Positions 1 to 9,011 are shown, counted from the stretch's first letter. The stretch: DNA of 64,000 nucleotides from Cohaesibacter intestini (GCF_003324485.1 NZ_QODK01000002.1:620001-684000); one strand, 5' to 3'. Notes: generated from the letters alone by a model not told the origin. Numbers and translations are program-made.

Positions 1-1227
1 CATCACGCAGAAGCTCGGGATCGAGGCCTTGGCGATGAAGCCGATATCATGCCCCGTCATGCCTTGCAGCACGAACAGATTGAAGCCAATTGGCGGGGTA
101 ATCTGGGCCATTTCAACCACGATCATCAAATAGACCCCGAACCACAACATATCAAAACCCGCCGCCCGCACCATTGGCTCGATAACCGCCATCGTCAGAA
201 CGATGGAGGAAATGCCATCAAGGAAGCAGCCAAGCAGAATGTAAAACAGCGTCAGAATGATGATCAGCGACAGAGGCGAAGGCTGCCATGCGGCGATGCC
301 CTCAGCCAGCGCTTTCGGGATGCCCGTAAAGCCCATGGCAAGGGAAAGAAAGCCCGACCCCATCAGAATGAACATGATCATCGTCGTCGTCCGCACCGAG
401 CCCAACACAGACTCGCGGAACGTCTTTATCGACAAGGTCCGCTGAAACGCCGCCAGAATGAGCGATCCCAACACCCCAAGGGCTGCGGCTTCGGTTGCGG
501 TAGCGATCCCCCCATAGATCGACCCAATCACAGACAGGATCAGCGCGATCACCGGCAACAGGCCGAGGAAAGCATCCATTTTTTCAGACCAGCTGGTCGA
601 CGGATCTTGCTTAACCAGCGAGGGATTGCGCAGACCCCAAAAGGCAATATAGCCCATGAACATCAAGGCCAGAGCCACGCCCGGGATCATTGCCGCCATG
701 AACAGACGCGCAATGCTCTCATTGACCGTCACCCCGTAAATGATCATCGAGATGGAAGGCGGGATCAACAATCCAAGCGTCCCGGCCCCGGCAAGCGAGC
801 CGACGATCTGGGTTTCCGGATAGCCACGCTTGCGTAGCTCTGGAATGGCCATTTTGCCCACGGTGGCAACGGTTGCCGCCGACGAGCCGGAAATGGCCGC
901 AAAAATCGCCGAGGCCCCGACATTCACATGCAGCAATCCGCCGGGCAGACGCCGCATGAAGGGGGCAATGCCGCGAAACAGGGTTTCCGACAGGTTGGTG
1001 CGGAACAGAATTTCCCCCATCCAGATGAACAAAGGCAAGGCTGTCAATGTCCAGGAGGACTGCTCCCCCCAGATGGTCAGCGCCATTGCGTCGCCAATCG
1101 GAGCCGAGGTGAACAGAAACATGCCCAAAATGGCGGTGATCAGCAGCGACGCCCCCACCCAGACAGACGTGCCCAGCAGGAAAAACAGGGCAAACAGGAA
1201 TATGGCAATGGAAAGCGCTTCGGTCAT
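1..1227 (-). CDS. dctM: TRAP transporter large permease (DctM), 3' end cut by window edge
   Basis: The frame is open from an ATG at 1227 to base 1 (409 codons), so only about 15-25 C-terminal residues should be missing compared with the usual 425-430. The protein is almost entirely hydrophobic, with glycine/proline-rich loops typical of the DctM/SiaM 12-helix membrane subunit, for example GGLLHVNVGASAIFAAISGS near residue 95 and LIPPSISMIIYG near residue 155. It forms the Na+-coupled channel of a TRAP system. The start overlaps the dctQ stop as ATGA (1224-1227), so translational coupling is likely. It is the last visible gene of the dadA-like/dctP/dctQ/dctM operon. Substrate is unknown; the neighbouring D-amino-acid dehydrogenase-like gene and racemase suggest an amino acid or derivative (inference). 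Confidence 0.95.
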   Translation of the reverse strand, partial: MTEALSIAIFLFALFFLLGTSVWVGASLLITAILGMFLFTSAPIGDAMALTIWGEQSSWTLTALPLFIWMGEILFRTNLSETLFRGIAPFMRRLPGGLLHVNVGASAIFAAISGSSAATVATVGKMAIPELRKRGYPETQIVGSLAGAGTLGLLIPPSISMIIYGVTVNESIARLFMAAMIPGVALALMFMGYIAFWGLRNPSLVKQDPSTSWSEKMDAFLGLLPVIALILSVIGSIYGGIATATEAAALGVLGSLILAAFQRTLSIKTFRESVLGSVRTTTMIMFILMGSGFLSLAMGFTGIPKALAEGIAAWQPSPLSLIIILTLFYILLGCFLDGISSIVLTMAVIEPMVRAAGFDMLWFGVYLMIVVEMAQITPPIGFNLFVLQGMTGHDIGFIAKASIPSFCVM

Positions 1228-1751
1228 ACCTCTTGCGGCCCTCCATCAGCCACCCGTTCCGGGTCGATTTCGCGATAGTTGAACAGGGCGATCATCAAGA
1301 CATGAATGGTGGAAATAGCGAACAGGATCGAGCCGATCACCACAGGGGTCTGCGGGATCCACAACAGGATCGCATCCGCGCCCTCGCTACGCTCCCCATA
1401 TTCATACGAATCCAGCATCAGACGAACCATGTAATAGGCGAGAAAACAGGCGACCGAGGCGATGACGAAATGCGCCCACAATTCAAAGCCACGCCGAGCG
1501 GCCCCGAAAAAGCGCTGGGTCATCAGGGTGACGCGAATATGCCCCTCACTTCGGAAGGTATAGGCCAGCGCCATAAAGGTGCTTGTCGCCATGACATAGC
1601 CCGCAACGTCGGACGCACCGCCCGCAAACAGGCCGATCTGTCTGGCAAGGATGCTATAAAGCACCAGACAGCACAGCAGAACGAGCAACAACCCGGCGCC
1701 CCATGCACCGATAAGATAGATCCGGTCCAAAAACCGGCTGATCTGAGCCAT
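1224..1751 (-). CDS. dctQ: TRAP transporter small permease (DctQ)
   Basis: The protein has 175 residues and four predicted membrane helices (about 14-36, 48-68, 86-110, 130-152), the size and topology of the DctQ family. DctQ pairs with DctM in the inner membrane. The N-terminal segment with LLLVLLCCLVLYSILARQIG is the usual first helix ending in a conserved Arg. It lies 91 bases downstream of dctP, separated by a stem-loop, and overlaps dctM by four bases. The start at 1751 has a GGA element 8 bases upstream. Family assignment is secure; substrate is not readable from this subunit. Confidence 0.93.
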   Translation of the reverse strand: MAQISRFLDRIYLIGAWGAGLLLVLLCCLVLYSILARQIGLFAGGASDVAGYVMATSTFMALAYTFRSEGHIRVTLMTQRFFGAARRGFELWAHFVIASVACFLAYYMVRLMLDSYEYGERSEGADAILLWIPQTPVVIGSILFAISTIHVLMIALFNYREIDPERVADGGPQEV

Positions 1752-1810
1752 GATGGAAATCCTGAATTAAGACTGATTTCAGCAAGCCAAGGGCGACTGC
1801 AAAGCAAAAC

Positions 1811-1832
1811 GGGAGAGCCCATAGGCCCTCCC
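1811..1832 (-). terminator. Stem-loop between dctP and dctQ (attenuator-like)
   Basis: A 9-bp stem (1811-1819 with 1824-1832, one G-U pair in the minus-strand RNA) and a 4-base loop lie 10 bases after the dctP stop. They are followed on the minus strand by GTTTTGC. The short T-run suggests partial termination or 3'-end protection of the dctP message rather than a full stop, since dctQM follow in the same orientation. Confidence 0.6.
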
Positions 1833-1842
1833 ATCCATTGTC

Positions 1843-2814
1843 TTACATGCCTTCATAGGCTTTCAGGATGGCCGCACCGGACTCCCCGGCCCGCTCAAGC
1901 CACTGGGCTTTCAACTCACTGCCCGCTTTTTCAAACGCCTTCATCATGTCTGGGCTTGCAGGGGCAACCATCATGCCTTTTTCCTTGAACTGTTCGATAT
2001 ACCAGCTGTCCAGCTCTTCGGATTTGGTCCAGCATTTGGCCTCGGCAGTGGCCGCCGCTTCCTTGACCGCGGCTTTGACGCTGTCATCAAGGCGCGCCCA
2101 TGCCTTGCCATTGACGATGACCATGTTGCGCGGCAACCATGCTTTCACATCATAATAATATTTCACATGCTCCCAGAGCTTGCGGTCATAGCCGGTGGCG
2201 CCGGACGAAATCATCGACTGCGCAACACCGGTCGCAAAGGCCTGACTCAGTTCAGCCGCTTCAATTTTGGTTGGAGCCATGCCCAGACTCTCGGCAATTT
2301 TCGAGGTGGTGGCATTATAGGCACGGAACTTCAGGCCTTCCACATCCGCAGGAACCTTGGCTTCCTTGATGGAATAAAAACCCTGTGGTGGCCATGGGCA
2401 AGAATAGAGAAACTCGATGCGTGCTTTGGCGAGCGTCTCGACCAGAGCCGGTTTGGAGGCCTCGTAGAGCTTTTTGGAATCAGCAAAAGAGGTCGCAAGG
2501 AATGGGATCGAGTCAATCTCATAGAGCGGATTCTCATTGCCCAAAGCCGAAATCAGGCGTTCACCGATTGGCACGAGGCCTTTGCGAACCGCGCCGAAAA
2601 TCTCGGAGCCACCAAACAGGGCACCTGATGGATGGGTGGTAATTTCCAGCGCGCCACCGGTTTTCTCGGCCACATCTTTGGCAAACTCAGCAGCAGCCTC
2701 GGAATGGAAATTGGTGGCCGAATAAGCCAGTGCCATATCCCATTTTTCCGCTTGGGCAGACGCCCCCATCAGTGCAGTGCAAGCAACAGAAGCAAGAAGA
2801 AGTTTGACTTTCAT
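1843..2814 (-). CDS. dctP: TRAP transporter solute-binding protein (DctP family)
   Basis: The protein has 323 residues with a clear signal peptide (MKVKLLLASVACTALMGASA, cleavage near AQA) and a DctP fold. The family's ligand-carboxylate arginine region is seen as GLKFRAYNATTSKIAESLGM near residues 157-176. It is the periplasmic receptor that delivers substrate to the DctQM pair encoded downstream. An AGGGGAA ribosome site lies 7 bases before the ATG at 2814. It lies 43 bases after the dadA-like gene in the same orientation, so they are probably co-transcribed. Ligand is not determinable; a carboxylate such as an amino or keto acid is expected for the family. Confidence 0.95.
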   Translation of the reverse strand: MKVKLLLASVACTALMGASAQAEKWDMALAYSATNFHSEAAAEFAKDVAEKTGGALEITTHPSGALFGGSEIFGAVRKGLVPIGERLISALGNENPLYEIDSIPFLATSFADSKKLYEASKPALVETLAKARIEFLYSCPWPPQGFYSIKEAKVPADVEGLKFRAYNATTSKIAESLGMAPTKIEAAELSQAFATGVAQSMISSGATGYDRKLWEHVKYYYDVKAWLPRNMVIVNGKAWARLDDSVKAAVKEAAATAEAKCWTKSEELDSWYIEQFKEKGMMVAPASPDMMKAFEKAGSELKAQWLERAGESGAAILKAYEGM

Positions 2815-2857
2815 GAAAATGTTCCCCTGATTATTGGAAGGTTATGATTGATGGTGA

Positions 2858-4138
2858 TTATTGTTTTCTTGGACGAATGAACCGCTCTGGACGAAACGGT
2901 TCGGATTGCAGTTTATGCTCCCGACCTTCTATCTGGTCGGCTAGGATTCTGGCCGTTCCCGGACCGGTATTGACGCCAATATGCTGGTGGCCAAAGGCAA
3001 AATACAAGTCCTTTTGACCGGGAGCTGCCCCGATCACCGGTCGGCAATCGGGCATAGTGGGTCGGCATCCCATCCATGGCTCGTCAAGCTGCCGTTCGCC
3101 GAGCGTCACCGCCTGTCTGGCCGAGGCCTCGGCCAGCTCCAGTTGCGCAAAGTTCTTCTCGGCATCAATGTCTGCCAACTCAACGCCGGTGCAAAGCCGC
3201 AAGCCGCCGCGCATCGGTGCCAACACATAGCCCGCAGAGACATCATAGATCGGACGGCTCAGCTCTGTCACCTCGTCGGTCCCCTCACCACGCCCGGAAC
3301 CGGAATAATGCATGTGATAGCCGCGCTCATAGCCCATCGGCACTTGGAAACCAAAGCGCGCCAAAAAGTCCTTCGACCATGGCCCCAGCGCGATCACCAG
3401 CTTGTCCGCGGAAAAGTGTTCTCCATCGCTCGCTTTGACGTGCCAACGATCGGCACTCTGTTCGATGGCTACCAGATTGGCCTTTGCAAGGGTCCCGCCG
3501 CGCGTCACAAACAATTTGGCATAGGCCTGCACCAGAGCCGAAGGGTCGCGGATCGAGCGGGTATCGCGGATCCAGACCCCTTGCTCGAAAATCGGCTTCA
3601 GACCCGGCTCCATCGCCGCAATATCACCCTTCTCCAGCATCTGCATATCAAGACCAAAGCGCTGATAGGTTTGGCGCAGAAAGGCCGCATTGTTGAAATC
3701 CTTCATGCTGCGATAGAGAAACAACCAGCCATCATCTTGCACCAAATGCTGAGCCTCAGCCTCTTTGATCAGACGGGCATGCTCACTTCGGGACAATTCA
3801 ATCAGATCAAACAGAGCCTTGGCTGTCCGCTCAAACGCCGAGGGTCGGGCATGCAACAAAAAGCGGATCGCCCAGCCGGTATTCTTGAGCATGAAGCCAA
3901 GCTTGTAGCGCATCGACGCAGATTGATTGAGCATCAATTTGGGCAATTGCTGCCACAGCATGGGGTTGTTGATCGGAACCAGTGAGGTTCGGGTGATGAT
4001 GCCCGCATTGCCGTGCGAAGTCTCTAGCCCCGGCTCGCGCCGATCCAGCAGCGTGACCTTCATGCCCCGGCGCTGCAACTCCAACGCGATGGATGTGCCG
4101 ACCATGCCGGCGCCACAAACAAGAACAGATTCTGTCAT
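2858..4138 (-). CDS. dadA: FAD-dependent D-amino-acid dehydrogenase-like oxidoreductase (DAO family)
   Basis: The protein has 426 residues. The N-terminal Rossmann dinucleotide motif is VLVCGAGMVGTSIALELQRR (about residues 5-24), followed by HGNAGIITRTS. The C-terminal FAD-binding segment is GHQHIGVNTGPGTARILADQ. Length and motifs match DadA and related glycine/D-amino-acid oxidases, which oxidatively deaminate amino or N-alkyl amino acids in the cytoplasm or at the inner membrane. The ATG at 4138 is chosen because AAGGAG lies 9 bases upstream; an in-frame upstream extension to 4276 has no ribosome site and no family similarity. It heads the operon with dctPQM, so the transporter likely feeds it. 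Exact substrate (D-amino acid, hydroxyproline epimer, sarcosine-like) is open, and the dadA symbol is by family only. Confidence 0.88.
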   Translation of the reverse strand: MTESVLVCGAGMVGTSIALELQRRGMKVTLLDRREPGLETSHGNAGIITRTSLVPINNPMLWQQLPKLMLNQSASMRYKLGFMLKNTGWAIRFLLHARPSAFERTAKALFDLIELSRSEHARLIKEAEAQHLVQDDGWLFLYRSMKDFNNAAFLRQTYQRFGLDMQMLEKGDIAAMEPGLKPIFEQGVWIRDTRSIRDPSALVQAYAKLFVTRGGTLAKANLVAIEQSADRWHVKASDGEHFSADKLVIALGPWSKDFLARFGFQVPMGYERGYHMHYSGSGRGEGTDEVTELSRPIYDVSAGYVLAPMRGGLRLCTGVELADIDAEKNFAQLELAEASARQAVTLGERQLDEPWMGCRPTMPDCRPVIGAAPGQKDLYFAFGHQHIGVNTGPGTARILADQIEGREHKLQSEPFRPERFIRPRKQ

Positions 4139-4447
4139 CACCGATGCTCCTTGACCTGAACAGTCGCAGGTTTGTGACAAAAACCCAAGATGCAATTTGT
4201 GGCGATTTGCCCAAAATTCCGTCAAAACTCCGCACTTACTATCGCTTTGCGGCAATTTGCCGGAACGACCTGCCAAGAGCCTAGGTAGTTCTCGCTAGAG
4301 ATCTCCTATCAATTCCGAAGCCGATGTCTGAGCGAATTTAGACTGGGGTCCGATCCGCCAGACAGGCTGGCTGTTGCATTTTCGTTGAAACAATCAAGCC
4401 AACATCATTATGTTATTGGTTGACGCGACAGAAAGCAGACCAAAGAA
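4139..4447. other. Divergent intergenic region between dadA-like gene and racemase gene
   Basis: These 309 bases carry both promoters for the divergent units. No convincing ORF is present; an in-frame extension of the minus gene reaches 4276 but has no ribosome site. The notable element is a 13-base imperfect palindrome at 4250-4262 with a related half at 4201-4212, described separately. Confidence 0.6.
4250..4262. promoter_or_regulatory. Candidate operator CGGCAATTTGCCG
   Basis: Inverted half-sites GGCAA/TTGCC around a single central base, in the dadA-like/racemase intergenic region. The identical 13-mer occurs again at 49192-49204 between dapA and slt, beside an inverted copy. A degenerate copy (GGCGATTTGCCC) lies at 4201-4212. 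Repeated palindromes at two amino-acid-related promoters suggest a shared regulator (inference); the binding protein is unknown. Confidence 0.4.
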
Positions 4448-5173
4448 ATGACCGACCCGACCCACACCACTGCGCCCTTTCTGGGAATCCTCATGCTCGA
4501 TACCCGGTTCGAGCGCCCCTTGGGGGATGCAGGCAATCCGGCATCCTATCCCTTCCCGGCCCGACTGGCGGTTGTTAAGGGCGCAGGAAGCCTTGAAATC
4601 GTCAGAGACGGCAAACCATCCGACGCCCATATTGAGGCATTCATTCAGACAGCCCGTCAGTTGGAGGCCGAAGGTGCAGCCGCCCTCACCTCAACCTGTG
4701 GCTTCCTGATCACCATACAGGACGAACTTGCCCGCGCCGTTGCGATCCCCGTGCTTCTATCGGCTCTATGCTCCTATGCACGGATCAAGCGACATCACCC
4801 TTCAGGGCGCATCGGCATTCTGACCGCCTCCAAAACTGCCCTCGGCGACACCGCCCTGTTGGCCGCAGGCATTAACAATGATGACGTTGTGATTGAGGGG
4901 CTGGAACAATGCCAAGCATTCGCCAATGCCATTCTGCGTCCCAAAAGCCAACAGACGGGGCCCATCGACCGGCCTGCGATCGAACAAGAACTGATCGCCA
5001 AGGCACGCGGCATGATGGCCAAGCATCATGATCTTCAGGCCTTTTTGCTCGAATGCGGCAACCTGCCGCCCTACCAGCAGGCATTGCATCAGGCCACGGG
5101 CCTTCCGGTCTACTCGTTGCTGGACGCCGTCACCTGTCCAAGCTTTGCAGCTGGCTTGTTACGCCCAAAATAG
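4448..5173 (+). CDS. Aspartate/glutamate/hydantoin racemase-family protein
   Basis: The protein has 241 residues. The two catalytic cysteines of the Asp/Glu racemase superfamily are visible as LTSTCGFLITIQ (about residue 83) and LLECGNLPPY (about residue 202). It starts with GILMLDTRFERPLGD rather than the GxxxT of glutamate racemase MurI, so a catabolic amino-acid or hydantoin racemase is more likely than a cell-wall one. It is divergent from the D-amino-acid dehydrogenase-like/TRAP operon, which fits interconversion of enantiomers before oxidation. No clear ribosome site is visible in front of the ATG at 4448 beyond a weak AAAGAA. Substrate uncertain. Confidence 0.82.
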   Translation: MTDPTHTTAPFLGILMLDTRFERPLGDAGNPASYPFPARLAVVKGAGSLEIVRDGKPSDAHIEAFIQTARQLEAEGAAALTSTCGFLITIQDELARAVAIPVLLSALCSYARIKRHHPSGRIGILTASKTALGDTALLAAGINNDDVVIEGLEQCQAFANAILRPKSQQTGPIDRPAIEQELIAKARGMMAKHHDLQAFLLECGNLPPYQQALHQATGLPVYSLLDAVTCPSFAAGLLRPK

Positions 5174-5407
5174 AACACCCTTTTATCAACCTCAACAATT
5201 CACGACCAATAAAGAAACCGAAATCAAAGCAGTCATCCATGTATATAAATACAAAACACGTCAATTAAGTTTTATACCACAGTGAATTAATCTCCGTTTA
5301 ATCAAATCAATTAAAACTTACATCAATATCCAAGTAAAGCAAGAAATCTTCATTCTTAGCAGGCATAGTCGCGGTCAGATTTTGAAGCGCATTGGGGGCG
5401 TTTTGGC

Positions 5408-6469
5408 ATGACCTGCTTAAGAGAAAGAAGTCTTCTTGTTTCTACCACACTTATGATGGTCTTGCTTGCAACGGGGACAACGCAAGCAGAAACACAAGAA
5501 ACCAGAACCACGATCAACATCGCCAGCACTTTTCCGCGCGACATTCCAATTGCAGGAACCGTCAATACAGGCCTGTCAAAAAAGATCGATCGCCTGTCAG
5601 GCGGCACCTTTTCTGTTGCCTTTCACGAACCCAACGAGCTGGCGCCCGCCAAGGAAGTGATCTCTGCGGTGTCTGAGGGCAAGATTGATGGTGCCTGGTC
5701 CGGTGCAGGCTGGTTCTCCTCCAAGGACAGCGCCTTCAACTTTTTCTCCAGTGTCCCTTTTGGTCCCAGCATCAGCGAATATCTCGCCTGGCTTTATGAG
5801 GGGGGCGGTCTCGAACTCTCCCGTCAGATGTTTCACAAATACAACGTGCACAATGTGCCTTGTGGCATGATTTCCCCTGAAGCAGCAGGATGGTTTCCCA
5901 AGGAAATCCGCAATGTTGAGGACCTGTCAGGCCTTCGTATGCGGATTTTCGGGCTTGGCGCAATGGTCATGCAAAAGCTGGGTGTCGAAACTGTGCAACT
6001 GACATCCACCGACCTGATGACCGCGTTTGAATCGGGAGAAGTCGACGCTGCCGAATATTCTGCCCCGGCAATCGACCAACCACTCGGTTTTTCCAAATAT
6101 GCCAAATTTTACTATTTTCCCGGCTGGCAGCAGCAGGCCACCCTGTTCATGCTGTTCATCAACAAGACCAGATGGGATGCCCTGCCAGATCAGCATAAGG
6201 CGATGATCGAAATCACCTGCGGTGATGTCATGCGCGGCATGATCGCCAAGAGTGAAGCGGTCCAATGGCGGGCAATGAACCAGTTGCGTATGGATGGTGT
6301 CATCTTCAAACGCTGGGAGCCGGAATTGCTTGTTGCCTTTGAAGATGCCTGGCTGGAAGTGGCCGCAGAGCAATCTGCCAACACTCCGAATTTTAAACGG
6401 GTCTATGACTCCTACATCGAATTTCGCAAAAATTATGCAATGTGGCGCCGGTTCAGCTTCCTGCAATAG
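5408..6469 (+). CDS. Orphan TRAP-type (DctP/TakP-like) periplasmic solute-binding protein
   Basis: The protein has 353 residues with a signal peptide (MMVLLATGTTQAE around residues 16-29) and a DctP-fold body. Segments such as GWFPKEIRNVEDLSGLRMRI and GLGAMVMQKLGVETVQL resemble TakP-like alpha-keto-acid/mannitol-type receptors. No DctQ or DctM gene is adjacent. Instead a membrane GGDEF-EAL gene begins 55 bases downstream in the same orientation. This suggests that the protein acts as a periplasmic sensor subunit for c-di-GMP signalling rather than, or as well as, a transport receptor (inference). A GGGGGC element precedes the ATG. The preceding 234 bases (5174-5407) are AT-rich and carry no gene. 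Confidence 0.9.
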   Translation: MTCLRERSLLVSTTLMMVLLATGTTQAETQETRTTINIASTFPRDIPIAGTVNTGLSKKIDRLSGGTFSVAFHEPNELAPAKEVISAVSEGKIDGAWSGAGWFSSKDSAFNFFSSVPFGPSISEYLAWLYEGGGLELSRQMFHKYNVHNVPCGMISPEAAGWFPKEIRNVEDLSGLRMRIFGLGAMVMQKLGVETVQLTSTDLMTAFESGEVDAAEYSAPAIDQPLGFSKYAKFYYFPGWQQQATLFMLFINKTRWDALPDQHKAMIEITCGDVMRGMIAKSEAVQWRAMNQLRMDGVIFKRWEPELLVAFEDAWLEVAAEQSANTPNFKRVYDSYIEFRKNYAMWRRFSFLQ

Positions 6470-6524
6470 GCCCAAATGGCGCGCCCACATCGAATTACGA
6501 CACGCTTTCATAAGGAGCGTCAGT

Positions 6525-9011
6525 TTGAAAATGAAAATTCATTCCATTGGTTCACGGCTCTTTCTGGCATTCGCTCTTGCGCTCGCCGTGGTGTTTTGTG
6601 GCGGTGTTTTCACATTCATGGAATTGAGAAAAACTGAACAGATCGCGCAGCTGGTAACCACCTCCATCGTACCAAAACGTCAGATATGGAACGATATCAA
6701 GGCGCTCAGCAATCAGCATTTTGTCCTGTCCAAACAACAACTGCAAACCAATGATTTCCGGGAATTGGCGCGGATCAAGACTGCGATCAAGGAGACCGAA
6801 CTCAGCCTGTTTGTGGAACAAGTTTCCCTGAGTAGCTTGGGCCTGACCAACAGGGAGAGCGACGATTACGATGCGTTTCAAAATCACATGCAAACCTATC
6901 TGATGGAAGCGGCGACCGCGCTCAACAAGTTGAATTCCGGGCAGTATAAAATCGCCTATTCCCGGTTTGACAAAACCGCAAAGACTTCGCTGAAACGCGC
7001 CCTCGCCAAGATCGAGTCGTCGATTGAGACCATCAACCGCGAACATGCGCAGGCCAACATGGCCCATCGCGATTCCATCAACCAGTCCAAGCGCATGATG
7101 GTGATCAGTTTCATCCTCCTGCTCCTCACATTGATTGCCTTGCTGCGCTGGATTACCATCCGGATCAGCAATCCGCTGTTGAATCTGAGTTCGACATTGC
7201 GACGCCTCACGGAAGGCAACTATTTGACCCGCATTCCCGACTTTCCGGACAGAAAGGACGAAATCGGCTTCATCACCAATGCAGCAAAAGCCTATCAGGA
7301 GGTTGCCCAGCGTCGGCTTGAATTGTCAAAAGTTGTCGAACGCGAAGCCAAGCGCCTCGATGCGGTGCTTTCCAACATGCCTGTCGGTCTGTGCATTTTT
7401 GATCAGAATTTCAGGATCATTCTGAAAAACCAGTCATTCAACGAGCTCTATGAGCTTGATCAGGCGGACGACCAATCAAACCAGAAATACTGCGAACTGA
7501 TCGGAGCAAAGATTCGGAAAAATCTCGATGGCGCCAGCGAGGAGATGTCCTGTCATGATCTCATCACCAAGGTGCGGTCCAACCAGTCGTTTGCCCACAC
7601 CTGGCGCCTCGACAATGGTCGAGCGATTTCTGTGACCATCCAGAAAACCTCTGAAGGCTGGGTCTCGATCCACAAGGACATCACGGAGCGCCTGAATGCA
7701 GAGGCGAAGGTTCTGCATATGGCCCATCACGATTCCCTAACCGGCCTTTTCAATCGCAACCTATTTGCAGATACGCTGGAGAACGTCATCAGACGGGCCA
7801 AAGACGGTGAAGCCGCGTCCGTTATGGTGCTGGATCTCGACCGCTTCAAATCCATCAATGACACCCTCGGCCACAAGGCAGGCGATGAACTGCTGCAACA
7901 GGTCGCCATACGTTTGCAGAAAGTTTGCTCGCCGGGCGATCTGGTCTTCCGACTGGGCGGCGATGAGTTTGCCATCATCCACCACTCAAATGACATTCAT
8001 GCAAGCTCCAGGACGCTGGCAGAAGCCATTCTGGCAATTCTCGAAGAGAACTTCATTCTGGAAGGACAAACTGTCTCTGCCGCAGCCAGCATCGGCATAG
8101 CCATTGCGCCTGACCATTGTGAAACCACCGACGGTATCTACAAGGCGGCCGACATCGCGCTCTATCATGCCAAAAATATGGGCCGAAAGTGCTTTGCGAT
8201 GTTCACCACCAAACTGGAAGAAGACATCCGGGCGAAAGAGTCGCTGGAAAAATACATGCTGGAAGCCTTCAACAAGTCTGAATTCCAGATGCAGTATCAA
8301 CCGATCATCGACACAGATTCCGGCGAAGTGCGCTCCTTTGAAGCCTTGATGCGCTGGAACCCGATGGATGACACCGCGGTTTCCCCTGCCCTGTTCATTC
8401 CGTTGGCAGAAGAAAATGGCTTCATCAACACCCTTGGAGAATGGGCATTGGAAGAAGCGCTCAAAACAGCAGCCAACTGGCCAGACGACATCCGGGTAGC
8501 GGTCAATTTGTCGCCGATTCAGCTGAATGACGAGACGCTTTATGACACCGTCAGCAACCTGCTGAACAAGTATCAGGTGGAGCCGCAGCGTCTGGAGCTT
8601 GAAATCACTGAAACGGTTCTACTCGACGACAACGCAGCCAACATCAAGCTGCTCAAACGTCTGCATGATCTGGGAGTCCGTATTGCCCTTGATGACTTTG
8701 GTACCGGCTACTCCTCGCTGAGCTATTTGCGGATGTTCCCGTTCGACAAGATCAAGGTCGACCGTTCCTTTATCAAAGCCATGGGGAATGATGACAACTC
8801 TCTGGCCATTGTCCGGGCGATTGTCGGTCTGAGCCGTGAATTGGGCATTGACTGCACCGCAGAAGGGGTTGAGGACAAAAAGCGATTGAAAGCAATCGAG
8901 AGCGAAGGCTTCAGCGAAGTGCAGGGATTTGTCTTCAGCAAGGCCATGCACGCAGATGCCTTGATGGACTTTCTGGAAATGACCGAATATCGAGGCCGCA
9001 TAGCCAGTTAA
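6525..9011 (+). CDS. Membrane-bound GGDEF-EAL protein (4-helix periplasmic domain, HAMP, PAS)
   Basis: Numbering from the ATG at 6531: helix 1 at 9-30, a helical periplasmic domain about 32-187, helix 2 at 189-207, HAMP to about 260, PAS about 277-388, GGDEF about 395-560 and EAL about 570-825. The synthase motif RLGGDEF (474-480) is intact. So are the phosphodiesterase motifs FEALMRW (603-609), DDFGTGYSSLSYL and KIKVDRSFI, so both activities look possible. The inhibitory I-site position reads SPGD (467-470) instead of RxxD. AAGGAG at 6512-6517 is 7 bases from an in-frame TTG at 6525 but 13 from the ATG at 6531, so TTG is favoured. A weak hairpin (ACGCT/AGCGT, 6502-6520) overlaps this site. 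Probably co-transcribed with the upstream binding protein. Confidence 0.95.
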   Translation: MKMKIHSIGSRLFLAFALALAVVFCGGVFTFMELRKTEQIAQLVTTSIVPKRQIWNDIKALSNQHFVLSKQQLQTNDFRELARIKTAIKETELSLFVEQVSLSSLGLTNRESDDYDAFQNHMQTYLMEAATALNKLNSGQYKIAYSRFDKTAKTSLKRALAKIESSIETINREHAQANMAHRDSINQSKRMMVISFILLLLTLIALLRWITIRISNPLLNLSSTLRRLTEGNYLTRIPDFPDRKDEIGFITNAAKAYQEVAQRRLELSKVVEREAKRLDAVLSNMPVGLCIFDQNFRIILKNQSFNELYELDQADDQSNQKYCELIGAKIRKNLDGASEEMSCHDLITKVRSNQSFAHTWRLDNGRAISVTIQKTSEGWVSIHKDITERLNAEAKVLHMAHHDSLTGLFNRNLFADTLENVIRRAKDGEAASVMVLDLDRFKSINDTLGHKAGDELLQQVAIRLQKVCSPGDLVFRLGGDEFAIIHHSNDIHASSRTLAEAILAILEENFILEGQTVSAAASIGIAIAPDHCETTDGIYKAADIALYHAKNMGRKCFAMFTTKLEEDIRAKESLEKYMLEAFNKSEFQMQYQPIIDTDSGEVRSFEALMRWNPMDDTAVSPALFIPLAEENGFINTLGEWALEEALKTAANWPDDIRVAVNLSPIQLNDETLYDTVSNLLNKYQVEPQRLELEITETVLLDDNAANIKLLKRLHDLGVRIALDDFGTGYSSLSYLRMFPFDKIKVDRSFIKAMGNDDNSLAIVRAIVGLSRELGIDCTAEGVEDKKRLKAIESEGFSEVQGFVFSKAMHADALMDFLEMTEYRGRIAS

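Noticed and set aside
719-1246. Minus-strand frame of 175 codons at the left edge
   Set aside because: It is out of frame with the true dctM gene, which is open from 1227 to the window edge and shows clear TRAP permease sequence.
6294-6524. In-frame N-terminal extension of the GGDEF-EAL protein
   Set aside because: It lies inside the upstream binding-protein gene; the ribosome site at 6512-6517 and the first membrane helix set the start at 6525 or 6531.
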